From NCBI RefSeq assembly GCF_902806685.2, contig NC_048557.2, positions 1,550,001-1,614,000 on the forward strand: 64,000 nt of DNA. Direction: 5' to 3'. The position numbers and the translations under genes were made by a program. Below are positions 43,041 through 53,121 of this stretch, in pieces. The DNA is from Maniola hyperantus (lineage: Eukaryota > Arthropoda > Insecta > Lepidoptera > Nymphalidae). The notes under the pieces were generated by a model. It had not been told where the DNA came from and searched no databases. It saw only the letters and a program-made list of their open reading frames with translations. Each line of letters begins with the position of its first letter. Positions within the stretch are counted from its first letter, which is position 1.

Positions 43041-44296
43041 AGTTGATCATAGAACGATTACATGAAAATGACAGTCAGCACAATCAACTAGGTAGGTAGG
43101 TACTATAGAAAAATTACGATTTTACGTTAGCTTGTAAGAGCATGCTCGTTTAAAAATAAGCTGCAAGTAGTGAATACAAAAGGCATTTACAATACCACAA
43201 GCCTACACAAGGAAGCCTCGCGTACAGCGCACGCCAGCACTCGTTCCAGCGCATAATTACTGTATTCCTGGGGAACTCACTTCCGACGACAGATTCCTTC
43301 CCTCGCTGCCTCTTTGAAGAATATAACCTCTACTTCCTGTTACATGTGGCAACACTCGCTTTTTACAATCACAAATCAGCTCTTAAAGTTTCTACCATAA
43401 AGTCGAGACTTGCATAAAACTACTGCTACCCAATAAACAGGGCAACACTCTATTTAAATTTTGCATAAATTAACTCGTATTGTGTCTCGCATAAAGTCGA
43501 AAATTGCATAAGTAGATTAGCGAGATAGCGAGCGTTTAAAAACTTAAATAACCCGTAAAATGACGTTGGAATTATATAAACATAGGCTGGTTTGTGGTTC
43601 AGGAAATCTTTGTCCTTTCAAATCCTACTAAACTCAAGATTTTTGTTGACGATACTTTAATCACAACAGTTAGGTACCTACATCTTTTACGTAGAGCTCT
43701 AGGGCTTTAGGCCGATCACCGATCGAATATTTTCTATCCCAAATATCTTATAATAATCTTTAGGTACATAGTATAAGTTTGTAGTTCATTAATTTACATT
43801 ACTATGTCAAACTTAAAAAATTGCATAGCTTTTATCTTAAAAATATTTCCCAGAAAGTTCATTACTTTAAGAGAAATATTCCAGCAATTTGAAATAACGT
43901 TAAATGGCCAAAACAAACCGTTATCTCGACCATAATGTAAGAGATCCGAAACAATTATCGTGGAATCGTCGCGCTTTGGTCGGATTAACTTCAAAGACAT
44001 CTTTTGTTCGTTTTCCAGTCCTTTGTTGTTTTTAATGTGCCTCAGAGTGGAGACTTTATTTATCTCGGGAGTTAATTACGAGAGTACCTACCTACTTTTT
44101 TAAGACAATCACCACGCAAATCTCAACCAAGTCTAACTAAACCAGAGTAAGTAAGTAAACAAACAACGCATGCGAAATTATTAACTTGACTACAAAAGTT
44201 CTAAGGCACCATAAATTATGGAGAGTGTTAACGGAAAGTTATTGTCCGCGTTCAACCTTTTGTTAGGATCCTTTATTATTTGTGTAATTATCTTAC

Positions 44297-44404
44297 GTCG
44301 TGAACATTTTGTGTCGGATCGTGGACGAGGTCGCCGTATTTGTCGACACGCACCTCGGTCGTCGGCAGCGGGACGCGAGCCTCAGCATCGAATCGAAACT
44401 GACC
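44297..44404 (-). CDS. rg: Alternative (probably mutually exclusive) version of exon w5
   Basis: Begins GQFRFDAEARVPLPTTE, a second version of the same segment as w5 (SQFRFDNE...), and closer to the vertebrate form (TFKFK-E-----AEHHK). Acceptor GGTGCCAG|GGT, phase 0. Two in-phase donors are visible: GAG|GTGCGT at 44353, giving 17 codons, and GAC|GTAAGA at 44296, giving 36 codons; the second is the stronger. Both would join w6 (VLYDGK) in frame. Joining w5 and this exon together would also keep frame but duplicate the segment, so exclusive use is more likely. An overlapping plus-strand frame is a shadow. Confidence 0.7.
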
Positions 44405-44693
44405 CTGGCACCACAGACAAAACAGTAACAAAAAGCTATAGTGTTGTTAACACAATGCGTGTGATGTGCGAAACAAAAGCATCCTAGTCCATTAAAGACA
44501 ACGATAAATAAATTGACTACATTTGTTATTGACTGCGATACTGATACAGTAGTAGAAAACTGTCAGCCAACCAACAAATACTGCAACAATCGCGAAGTGC
44601 ATGTATCTAAATCAGTCTTCAAAGAACTAAAATGCTTTGTAAAGCGAGACAAAACATAAAACTTAATAAGAGCGAGCGGCGCGACATGCTTAC

Positions 44694-45029
44694 ACGCTTG
44701 CATGCTTCAATATCTACGAGCAGGGAAGCATGCGCTGCGGCAACTTCGCGCGCTTCGTCAGCCATTCGGCGCCCGCGCGGCGTAGCATCTTCTTTAACCA
44801 CTACTGAAGCTCCTTCCGTTTCTGTCCCCTTGATATCTTCATCTTGCGAAGCGGGCTCGGGGGTTTTCGGTTCAGGAATTTGGAGTTCAGGTTCTGGGTT
44901 TTGGGGCATTTCAGGATTGTCGAGTAGGGGAGGTATTTCAGCGTCAAGCCTGGGAGCGTTCGTCTCGCTCACCCTTTTGTGGTTCTCCGGCAAACTGATG
45001 TTGCATTCGTTGTCGAAACGGAATTGACT
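44694..45029 (-). CDS. rg: rugose exon w5, candidate long form with Pro/Glu-rich insert
   Basis: Same acceptor as the short form. The frame stays open for 93 further codons past the GTGAGC donor and meets a good donor, AAGCGT|GTAAGC, again in phase 0, so it would splice to w6 as CKR-VLYDGK. The insert is acidic and proline-rich with repeated PEP units (EMPQNPEPELQIPEPKTPEP), then a helical basic/acidic stretch ending VDIEACKR. It would lengthen the loop at the end of the lectin-like domain. Family proteins I know lack it. It could be intron retention or chance, but two in-phase donors ending in similar KR|V contexts argue for use. Confidence 0.55.
44973..45029 (-). CDS. rg: rugose exon w5, short form
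   Basis: Nineteen codons (residues 173-191), phase 0-0, starting SQFRFDNECNISLPENHKR. This corresponds to the family segment between GYK and LYDGKL (human STFKFKSESDIHLAEHHK). Acceptor ACACAG|AGT, donor AAAAGG|GTGAGC. Joined to w6 it gives HKR-VLYDGK. The frame stays open through this donor to a second, stronger donor at 44693; see the long form. Confidence 0.93.
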
Positions 45030-45530
45030 CTGTGTTCCAAAGGTTAGCGGGAAACAAAACAAATTTGGGGTCAAAGGCATTCTTTTTAAAATTAGTATGT
45101 ATTCAATTACCAACTTCAAAGCGCAACTTCATAATATTCTGTGAACGTAGCTAAGCCAGTGCTAACTTAGTTTAACTATTCTTCTTCTTTTACTAGTTTA
45201 TTATTAGTCTCCTTATATTTTGCACCACGAGCAAAATAATAATGTTAAGATGCAAGATGTTAAGATACTAAGTTAATACTAACTTAGCTTCCTTCGCGGT
45301 GGATATACTCTTAGATCTATTAATTTAACTTGAAGTTTAGTTTTTTCATCATCAAATCTACAAAATATGCAAGAAATTATCAAAATCTTTATCAGAAAAG
45401 TACAGTTGGTGTCACGTTATAAGGCCTCAGAGACATTTAGCAGGTTTAAAGCCGAAAGCCTTTTTACGTGACACCAAAAAATTTGTTGAAAAACTATACA
45501 ACATTTTTGAAGGAAATATTATGAGCGCAC

Positions 45531-45677
45531 CTTATAACCAGGTCCCAATCGGTGCATGGCGCAGATCTGATGCGTGGTGAGGGCCTCCCCGAAGAGGTAG
45601 ATAGCGGCCATCTGTCCGCAGAACACTCGCTCCTCGTCCAGCTCAGCGGTGGCGCCGATGTAGCATTTGTCGAAAGG
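45531..45677 (-). CDS. rg: rugose exon w4: lectin-like domain
   Basis: Residues 124-172, phase 0-0 (49 codons). Contains FDKCYIGATAELDEERVF, CGQMAAIYLF and ends RLGPGYK; human has SYDKCFLGSSE, VFCGQLGAVYVF and LGPGYK. Acceptor TTCTGTAG|CCTTTC, donor AAG|GTGCGC (a weaker donor than most in the gene). It is followed by a choice of two alternative exons in the same phase (w5 and the 44.3 kb exon). The plus-strand reading frame over this stretch is a shadow. Confidence 0.96.
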
Positions 45678-47296
45678 CTACAGAAAACAGATACATTAGA
45701 ATACGTCCATAACAAAAACATATACAGAGACGGCTCTCTCATGTTTATGAGGTTCGGTCGAAGCACCTACATACCCGAAAGACTGACCCTACTACTAAAA
45801 ATAATTAAAGTTTTGTTTTGTAAATACAATAAAGTACATATTATAGTATTTGTTCTGACGACTTCTGCCGGCAGGTATAATCTTCCTCTGTCTCGTCCCT
45901 GCCAAGTGTCACACCAAGCCATATATTATTTTATGTTGTGGTTTATGCATGGAAAATGTAAAGGCAGGTCTACGTTACTGAGAAAAGCTATATGCAAAAT
46001 GTCAAATTTCTAGAACCAGATTTATGTTGTACTTTGATGAGTCAGTCACACAGCTCATAATAATATGTAGATATATTGCGCTTAATAGTGCATTTTCTAT
46101 AAATTCGCCGCAAACATCCCCGATTTCTGTTTAAATTCCTCCGCTATTGACGCAAAGTAAATACTAAAGATTTTTCCGAATTAGCCCGATACACTTTGAA
46201 AAGCTCATTACGTCTCTAGTCTATAACCCACGATGCTATGGCGTTTATTTCATGTTTACCAACGTTCATACAGGGACTGAATATTTAACGATCGCGGTCA
46301 TTTTTAGCGGGCCATACATACAATTACTGAAATAAAAATGGGTTCACCAAAAAGGGTTCTAACTCCTGTAGACAAGTTCAATAAAACGAGCTATTATTAC
46401 ATTTCCCCTATGATATCTCCTCTACTTTGTTTACATTCGAATTATCATCATTAATCACTAAATAGATAGGGATAAAAACAAATGGCACGATGTCTATTTA
46501 GCCCATATACATTTTTTATGAATGACTTAACTCCCCAAAATTTGTATAACCGGATCAAATGAAATGAGCTAAATGTTTTTGTTATAAGGGTTGCGCCCTT
46601 GGCCCTTGTAAACATTGAACGTAGAACTCCTCACAACTTATAAGCGCTTGGTATTCCAAGAAAGTTACAAGATATCGTATGAGGGAACAACCCCTTTTTC
46701 TCCTTATAAGAAAAGTTAAAGGTATGCCCCATGAATTATGTATTTCTTGGAACATAGACCATAGTTTAATATCTTGGTTTTGGTTAAAGAATAAAAAAAT
46801 CCTAAGGAATTCATAAACAACTTATTTAAGTAGTAGGAATAACGATAGTCGAACGAAAGGCGAATCTTGCCTGTAGAACTTAAACGTTAGTCAGATGAAA
46901 GGAAGCTGTCGCAAGCGTGACACGTACCGAGTACAGTAAGCACTAAGTAGGATTCAAACTTATTGGTGACTGAGAAATCACTCACAAGTCACAACGCAAT
47001 GATATAAAACGAGTATATTGGATCAAGTGTATATGAGTGGAAAATACATGGGCATTGGACATTTTCCACATTATCTTTCCGTACCTTCCGTAAGCAGCTC
47101 ACTTCTACGGTGCAAAAAGATCGAACTGAACTTATACCAACCCAGAGAAATGGCTGACGTTACTTTATTCGGATTTTCATATTATATGAACACGCAGTTA
47201 CAGTAACGCACGTTACAGTAAAAGTATACGAGGTGAATTTATGATACGAGGTGTATAAGAACGAGACAAAACTTAACAACTTAAAATAAAACTTAC
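45678..47296 (-). other. Intron w3-w4 (1.6 kb)
   Basis: AT-rich; I see no recognisable repeat family and no exon. Long plus-strand frames entering from w4 are antisense shadows. Confidence 0.6.
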
Positions 47297-47417
47297 ATCA
47301 TTTGTGGAGACGAACCACGCCATCTCAGTGCTAGACGCGAGCTGGCCGTTCACCAAGCACTTGATCTCGCTCTTCGTCCACCTGTTGTATATGTAGACCA
47401 CAGCTATCGCATACCAT
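47297..47417 (-). CDS. rg: rugose exon w3: lectin-like domain
   Basis: Residues 83-123, ending in phase 0. Contains WYAIAVVYIYNRWTKSEIKC and VNGQLASSTEMAW, matching human VHIYNRWRNSEIRCYVNGQL. The acceptor is TGTGTGCAG|ATGG and the donor is GAT|GTAAGT. Confidence 0.96.
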
Positions 47418-47514
47418 CTGCACACAACACAACCCAATTAAAGTTTTTGTTTTTGACCACTTTTGGGGAAGCTTCAGAACCTTGATCACCGCCGAAAAGT
47501 TGCCTGTCTATCGG

Positions 47515-47830
47515 TGTTTTACAGGATATACTACGGTGTGCTCAGGAGCTGTTCGATCTTGTCTCCCTCTCTCAACTTTCTACTACCGTACCGCAAGGTA
47601 CCGGGCTAGCCATCTACGCGTACGAAACGCTTTGCGTCATCATTCCTTATACGCATGGCTACAGTCTGGAATACTCTTCCGAGATCAGTGTTTCCTGCCA
47701 ATTCTAATCCAGGTATCATTTAAACAAGAGTGAATAGGCACCTTCTAGGCAAACGCGTCCCATCTTAGGCCACATCATCACTTCCCATCAAGTGTGATCG
47801 TGGTCAAGCGTGCGCCTATAACGAATAAAA
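47515..47830 (+). mobile_element. LINE 3' end, decayed reverse-transcriptase C-terminus
   Basis: Shifted plus frames give VWNTLPRSVFPANSNPG and RVNRHLLGKRVPS, the usual C-terminal peptide of a common lepidopteran LINE, followed by CATCTTAGGCCACATCATCA and GTGATCGTGGTCAAGCG. Frameshifts break the frame. Confidence 0.65.
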
Positions 47831-47959
47831 AAAAGAGAAAAAGTTACGGCCATACAAGGCCAGATAATTAATCCGATGTATTCGTTAATCTATTTCATTT
47901 CATCGCAATTTTGGTGTCAAGGGGCATAGTGTTAAATATTTGGTTACAATAGCAATTAT

Positions 47960-48050
47960 TCATGTTGTACATTTTAGGCGATAGTAAGAGAATATCAGCC
48001 AATCAGAGATGACTGCAATCGTCACACTGTAGCTATCTATCTAACTACGC
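47960..48050 (-). repeat. MITE family M4, half copy
   Basis: CAGCCAATCAGAGATGACTG and CAATCGTCACACTGTAGCTA match one arm of M4 only. Confidence 0.5.
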
Positions 48051-48104
48051 TAGCAGTCAGCACCCCTGATTGACGAGGTCAGCCCGTATTTCTGTTTGTC
48101 TTAC

Positions 48105-48230
48105 CTCCTTGGCTGGAACTCGTATTTAACGCAGTGTTGGAACCCCTTCCCTCGAACCTTCATGGATGTAAGCACGAGACAGTTGCCCACAAAGTGAGCC
48201 GTGTATCCCACGCCTTTGCTCGTCTTGAAG
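48105..48230 (-). CDS. rg: rugose exon w2: lectin-like domain
   Basis: Residues 41-83, phase 2 in and 2 out. Contains FKTSKGVGYTAHFVGN and GKGFQHCVKYEFQPR, nearly identical to the family. The acceptor is TGTCGCAG|CTTC and the donor AGGAG|GTAAGA. The split codon AG+A with w3 gives the R of the RRW junction (human RKW). Confidence 0.96.
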
Positions 48231-48827
48231 CTGCGACATACCAAACTTTTGGTCAATCATGATAAAGAATAAAAAGGTAGTCAAGTGCAAGAGTTCCCTT
48301 AATTAATTCTTCACCATTTTGTACAAGTCCATCCTACAAGTCGTATTACGAAATTTACTTTTTTAAACCTCACTTCAAGCTTTTCGTGAACAAGTTTCAG
48401 AGTACGTCTTGATGAAAAATCCCCCTGCACTTCGCTACACAAGATCTTAAGACCCCTTTAGAGTTGGATCACGTAGCTACGTTATTGCATGTACAAGAAT
48501 AAAGTGTAAGTTTAGTGCGATCTACTTGGTACTAGACAGGTTGAGTGCCGCAATCTCTTTTACAGAGATATTCAAGGAGATACTTTTGCTTTAAATGTTG
48601 ATACAAAAATGCCTTTTTTGAAGATAATCTTGAAATACTAGAGACTCCACAAGTTTTATTTATAAGGTTTGATTACTTAATATCTATTAAGTGACGTTTA
48701 ACCTAGGAATAAATTGGGTGTAATGACGGGTTTTGTATTAAAAACCTGCCAAGATATCAAATTAATTCTCGGATAAGACTTATTTTACGTTGTTATGTAC
48801 AAAATTTCAAAAATATTTAATTAGAAT

Positions 48828-48968
48828 TTACGAAGTTATAAGCTTGTTGTGTAGAGTCGTTGTCATCGCTAGAAGATGGTCACCCCAAGCGAACGGCTGT
48901 GAGCGAACGAGACGGCTGGCCTTGATCGTGCGCGCTCCCGCTTGCACGGCTCGAATCAGCTGGTGCAT
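48828..48968 (-). other. Short GC-rich open frame in intron (46 aa)
   Basis: Minus strand MHQLIRAVQAGARTIKASRL then VRSQPFAWGDHLLAM. Higher GC than surroundings and protein-like, but no flanking splice signals I trust. Could be a transposon scrap. Confidence 0.2.
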
Positions 48969-49689
48969 GCGGTCATTCAACTAGGTGTCCAAACTCCCAG
49001 GATTTTAAAGTATTTTTTGGTCAAAATATAACACGTTGTAAAAAAATTGCAATCGATTCTGTAACTAATTCTGAACAAAATACTTTCAGGTTTTGCGTAT
49101 ACTAAACTAACGTAGTGTAAAACATGTAAATGGAAGACTGATCCATTTGAGCCGGTCACATTCACTGATAAATAGTGAATTATTTATTCAGGGATGTCCT
49201 ATTTGAAATTCATTGCATACTAAACAGTCACTGATCGGTTTAGCTTTCCATGCAATTTGCTGTTTAATGGATAATTAAAAGCGGTATTTATCTCCTGTTT
49301 GGTTTATTTGACTAAAACGCACAATATTTTACTGAAATCAAAAATCACAACAGTTAGGCTTATAGTGTTAGCCTTTTCATATTCCAATGCGCAGAAGAGT
49401 ACTTACGGCATGCTCCGTAGGTCTAGCACCCAACTCAGATGCTGATGTTACCGAGAAGTGTCAATATTATCGTTTGTGGAAAAATTACCCGCGAAGCGTC
49501 CAAAGCGATCTAGTTACAAAAACTGTGGTTCACCAAATTAACTGAATTGAAAGATAACGCTTACTCGGTCCTCCAATATATAAACATTAACTTTTAGTAG
49601 CAGTTGCAACTTGCTTGATAGATGGTTATATATCATCAATAGAAGTTATCGAGGAGTGTCCAATTTTAGTCGTTGATTTTAGTCTTTAT

Positions 49690-49775
49690 TTTAAAGGTGA
49701 ACCGTACTTTTGACATGACAGTTGACCCATAGAGTTAAAATGGCACCTGAGAAGTCATTTTCTACGGACTATACT
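49690..49775 (+). repeat. MITE family M6, half copy
   Basis: AAGGTGAACCGTACTTTTGA, CATGACAGTTGACCCATAGA, GTTAAAATGGCACC and end TTTTCTACGGACTATA. Used to define the M6 terminus at w30. Confidence 0.6.
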
Positions 49776-49883
49776 TGTACATACCAAAGGAGGAAACAAC
49801 TGACTGACAATATCAACAGCAACTGCTCAAATCGCTCAGCTATTATTTGAGATATCACACACAAGTTCCCTCTAAAACATAGA

Positions 49884-49908
49884 CCCCCCCCCCCCCCCCC
49901 CCCCCCCC
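49884..49908 (+). repeat. Poly-C run, 25 bases
   Basis: Uninterrupted C from 49884 to 49908 (G-run on the gene strand). Length may be unreliable in assembly. Confidence 0.85.
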
Positions 49909-50509
49909 TTAAGAATCAATTTCCCAATTGGATTTTTAAAAACCTACACCATGCCATAGAGACTAATGCTCAGGACTCCATCCGCGTGGACGGAGTCTTA
50001 ATCATTAGCCTGTATTGTATATAGAAAAACGAAAAGCGTTTGGTAACTTAGATACTAACTCGACATCATAACTTAACTACAGGCATTCATAATAATCTTA
50101 ATGATGATTAATCATTGCATTCAAGTTTCGAATCAGCCATTAATTCCAATAAGATTAGTTAATACTGTAACATTTCAAGCGGCAATTTGCAAATCGTTCC
50201 CTATTCCAATATATCCCAGTGCAAAGTGAATCGTAACGTAACGGACTGGCATTGGATGCATTTAGTTAATTAATGCCAAAGCACACTTCTGTCCATCGGC
50301 ACTAAGCCAGATAAGCTTTTATCTGCTGCCGCCCTGGTGGAACTAATCGAAATGTAATATATTATGTTTGCCCCGCACGAGTTAGTTCTTTATGGCAAGC
50401 ATGGCAAGTGAAAGTAAGTAACAAGTTAAATGAAAGACTCTACTTTAACATTTTAGCGAAAACATGTTTTTTCTTTTGCTTGACGTTTGCCCATCCATAC
50501 CTATTTATT

Positions 50510-50726
50510 TAACTAATGCCTACGATTAGGACCGCGTGGATTTCAGTTTCTTTTTCATTCCGTATGAACTCTTTGATTTTCCGGGATAAATAGTAGCCTA
50601 GGTCGCTCCCCAGGTCTTTAACTATATCCATGTAAAGAATCACGCCGATCTGTGGTTCCATTGCTGCGTGATTGAAGGACAAACTAACAAACACACTGAC
50701 TTTCGCATTTATAATAAGGGTAGTGA
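50510..50726 (-). mobile_element. Degenerate H1 Helitron
   Basis: ACTTTCGCATTTATAATAAG, GGGTAGTGA end, GATTTTCCGGGATAAATAGT and CTACGATTAGGACCGCGTGG; the CTAG terminus has decayed to CTAATG. Confidence 0.65.
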
Positions 50727-50812
50727 CTACTGAGACATCTTGCGGTAACGCACGTCACGCTAGTTCACTTGAAAAGTTACACAAGCGTGTATGCGTAGCT
50801 CAACGCATACCT

Positions 50813-50966
50813 ATAGTACGCGACAGGTCGAGATGGCAATCGGGGAGGGAACGCCGCACACACCCGCACTAACACAGCGCGGGCGAGCGCGAGTAACGTG
50901 TAGGTGTGCGGGGCGTCCCCCCGCCCCATACCATGATAGCCATCTCTACCTGTCACGGATTAGACG
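50813..50966 (+). repeat. GC-rich fold-back repeat M2, copy 4
   Basis: AGTACGCGACAGGTCGAGAT, GGCAATCGGGGAGGGAACGC, centre GCGCGGGCGAGCGCGAG, inverted GATAGCCATCTCTACCTGTC. The best match to a consensus. Confidence 0.7.
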
Positions 50967-51916
50967 CACCGAATAATGACACCTGGCGTCCCAGTTTTCC
51001 TTAAGTCGAGGCTGCTCCATTGTATACGATACATAAGTTATCCGTATTTCGTTTAAGTTATTAATACACGCTCTCAACAGCAAGTTATCTCACTATTCGT
51101 CAACATTACCAACAATACTTTTAGCCTAAAAGCTCTCTTGAGTTAACGTTCATCTTCGTTAACCGCTTTATATTCGCTTTGTGTGCGATATTGTACCCTA
51201 CTCCCATAAATACTAGGTTCATTTTGAAAGTTTACCGATATTAGAGAAGATGCTTCATCTTAATGCTGTACTAGATGTTTAAGGAACCATCTCTGCCATA
51301 ATAACAAAGCTGATAAATTTTGATGAAATAAAAAATCGTATCATGATAAAGTCACAATCTAAACCGTTCTGCTCTACTTATATGTTTATTTTGATACAGT
51401 ACCAAATAAATATAAACGTTTTAACTTATTTGTGCTACAATTTTCTGTAATCTCGTTTTTTTGTTATTTTTTCGGTAAAATTAGTACAAAAGGCTCCAGT
51501 AGGTATACAATGGCCGAATGCGTTGGGCTAGTGCTGGCAAAGTAAATGCTGTTTTCATAAGGTTTGTTTTCAAAACTGACAAAGGTAGCCGTTTGTCACG
51601 TTTGTTAGTGTTTTTCATACAGTAGAGTTAGTACTGGCCACACGCAAATATTATAATATAAGCCAAGCATCTCTATAAACCTCTATAAAATAAATTGGGC
51701 GAGATTGTTGGGCTAATATGAACAAGGCTCTTAGGCACAACGCACACCAGCAGAGGCGAGTCGCAGCGTTTTTCTTGTTAACAACTCAAAAGCCATATTT
51801 ACTTTAGAATAACGGCCCAAACGCACCCACGTGCACCGCACTTTACCCGGCTTTGTTTACGGCAACGTTTAAAAAGCTGATAAGTTATTAAGAAGATGCA
51901 TAAAAACAACATTTAC

Positions 51917-52038
51917 CAGTATAGGTACGGCTTTTCCCTCTCGATGTTGACCGAGTTGATGGGGTCGAGGCGAAACCACGTGGTGAATGTGAACCCGCTC
52001 TCGTAGGGCCACCGGGCGAGCGGCGGCAGCACTATCGC
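51917..52038 (-). CDS. rg: rugose exon w1: start of lectin-like domain
   Basis: Codons 1-40 plus two bases (phase 0 start, phase 2 end). Contains WPYESGFTFTTWFRLDP and ends EKPYLY, matching the start of the neurobeachin concanavalin A-like domain (human WPYQNGFT, DKDKPYLYC). The acceptor is GTCGCAG before GCGATA and the donor is CTG|GTAAAT. The split codon TG+C gives the conserved Cys after PYLY when joined to w2. This is the most upstream exon I can recognise; about 240 residues of family N-terminus are missing from the window. Confidence 0.95.
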
Positions 52039-52076
52039 CTGCGACAACAAAACACATTTCACTACAATATACCTAA

Positions 52077-52480
52077 CTAGCTTATGCTCGCGACTTCGTC
52101 CGCATTGACTACATAAACTGCATTTCCAGTGCGGCGCTAGGTAGCGAAGCGGAGCGAGAAAGTGATGTTGAGCGGAGTTGCGGACTGTATCTGCCAACAG
52201 ACACAGAGTAGGTAGCGGAGCGGAACGAGAAAGTAATATGGAGCGGAGTTGCGGACTGTGTTTTGTGTTTGTGAGCGGGAGTTTTATGCAATTCTATTGG
52301 TTAATATTTGCACAGCTCCACTCCGTTCCTCTCTGCTACGCACCGGTGTACCGGCAGCCGTAGGGGTGGAATTTGGAAAAATCCTTTCTTAGTGGATACC
52401 TATTCTTTACAAAGAACACAACCTCCTTAGAACCAGCGGTTTAGGCTGTGTCAGGTCAAGTCAGGACTTTGAATTTTATA
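52077..52480 (-). mobile_element. Disrupted Helitron with GC-rich tandem insert
   Basis: The left end (52077-52120) is an H2-type 3' terminus (CTAGCTTATGCTCGCGACTT). The right part (52360-52480) is H3 body (GGGGTGGAATTTGGAAAAAT, GAACCAGCGGTTTAGGCTGT). Between them, 52134-52345 has two about 75-bp tandem units (GGAGCGGAACGAGAAAGTAA, GAGCGGAGTTGCGGACTGTG). Confidence 0.6.
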
Positions 52481-52494
52481 CCATGCAGATTACT

Positions 52495-52610
52495 TATTAA
52501 GATGGAAATCGGGGTATGAAGCAGGGGACGCCCTGCATTATACCCCGAGTGCACGTGAGCGCGGGGACGGTGCAGGGCGTCCCCTCCCCGATTACCATCT
52601 CGACCTTACG
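52495..52610 (+). repeat. GC-rich fold-back repeat M2, copy 5
   Basis: AAGATGGAAATCGGGGTATG, AAGCAGGGGACGCCCTGCAT and inverted GCAGGGCGTCCCCTCCCCGA, TTACCATCTCGACC. Confidence 0.65.
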
Positions 52611-52906
52611 TAGTACGTATGTAAGATTTATTTATCTTAACCCATAAGCCGATTCACTACCGACAATGGGTTCTAACTTCCCTCTCGGAATGAGAAGAGT
52701 TTCAGCCATAGTTCTTACGATGTTTTTCCTTATCACTGTTAAAACAATGCTCAGAACGCATACTAAATTGAGCTTCCGAGTGACGACCTACGTTGGCTCT
52801 TTGATTTTCTTAAAGATGTGAGTTTGACTACGAGTAAGTTCACGGCAGTTTCCACAAGTACCTACTTTTCCCCGTTTCAGAAAATAGTAACTCTCGGTAA
52901 TCCTAA

Positions 52907-53121
52907 TCCTACTAATATTATAAATGTGAAAGTGTGGATGTTTGGATGTTTGTTACTCAATCACGCAAAAACGGCTGAACGGATTTGGATGAAATTTGAA
53001 ATGGAGATAGATTATACCCTGGATTAATACATAAGCTACTTTTTATCCGGAAAATCAAAGAGTTCCCGCAGGATTTTGAAAAATGTAAATCCACGCGGAT
53101 GAAGTCGCGGGCATGAGCTAG
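52907..53121 (+). mobile_element. Non-autonomous Helitron, family H1
   Basis: A|TCCTACTAATATTATAAATG, CTCAATCACGCAAAAACGGC, ACATAAGCTACTTTTTATCC, and end CACGCGGATGAAGTCGCGGG, CATGAGCTAG|T. Termini intact. Confidence 0.85.

Larger units (their letters stand above)
35888..44296 (-). other. Large intron between the alternative w5 exons and w6
   Basis: AT-rich with many repeats, listed separately: H2 at 36107, RTE-type at 37312, LINE fragment at 38518, M4 at 39135, H1 at 39329 and 39990, SINE at 39540, tandem H2 pair at 41740-42216, M2 at 42905. Remaining stretches show no exon I can support. Confidence 0.6.
48231..51916 (-). other. Intron w1-w2 (3.7 kb)
   Basis: Contains a GC-rich minus-strand frame at 48828-48968, a half M6 MITE at 49690-49775, a C25 run at 49884-49908, an H1 Helitron at 50510-50726 and an M2 repeat at 50813-50966. 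Confidence 0.6.
635..52038 (-). other. rg: rugose/neurobeachin gene, 32 internal exons (gene-level entry)
   Basis: The minus strand carries 32 exons, each bounded by AG and GT, that join in frame into 2,053 codons with no stop. The translated order matches neurobeachin (NBEA, LRBA, Drosophila rugose): lectin-like domain, DUF4704/armadillo region, acidic linker, DUF1088, start of PH-BEACH. Neurobeachins are very large, mostly cytosolic scaffolds that associate with Golgi and endosomal membranes, take part in neuronal receptor and vesicle trafficking, and bind PKA; that role is family knowledge. The first roughly 240 residues of the family and the whole BEACH-WD40 C-terminus are outside the window. 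Residue numbers in the exon entries count from the first codon of exon w1. Introns range from 81 bp to about 9.3 kb. Confidence 0.96.

Noticed and set aside
44218..44487. 89-aa plus-strand frame
   Set aside because: Antisense of the alternative w5 exon, which has splice sites and family similarity on the minus strand.
45552..46013. 153-aa plus-strand frame
   Set aside because: Its first part is the antisense of rugose exon w4 and the rest is intron; no independent support.
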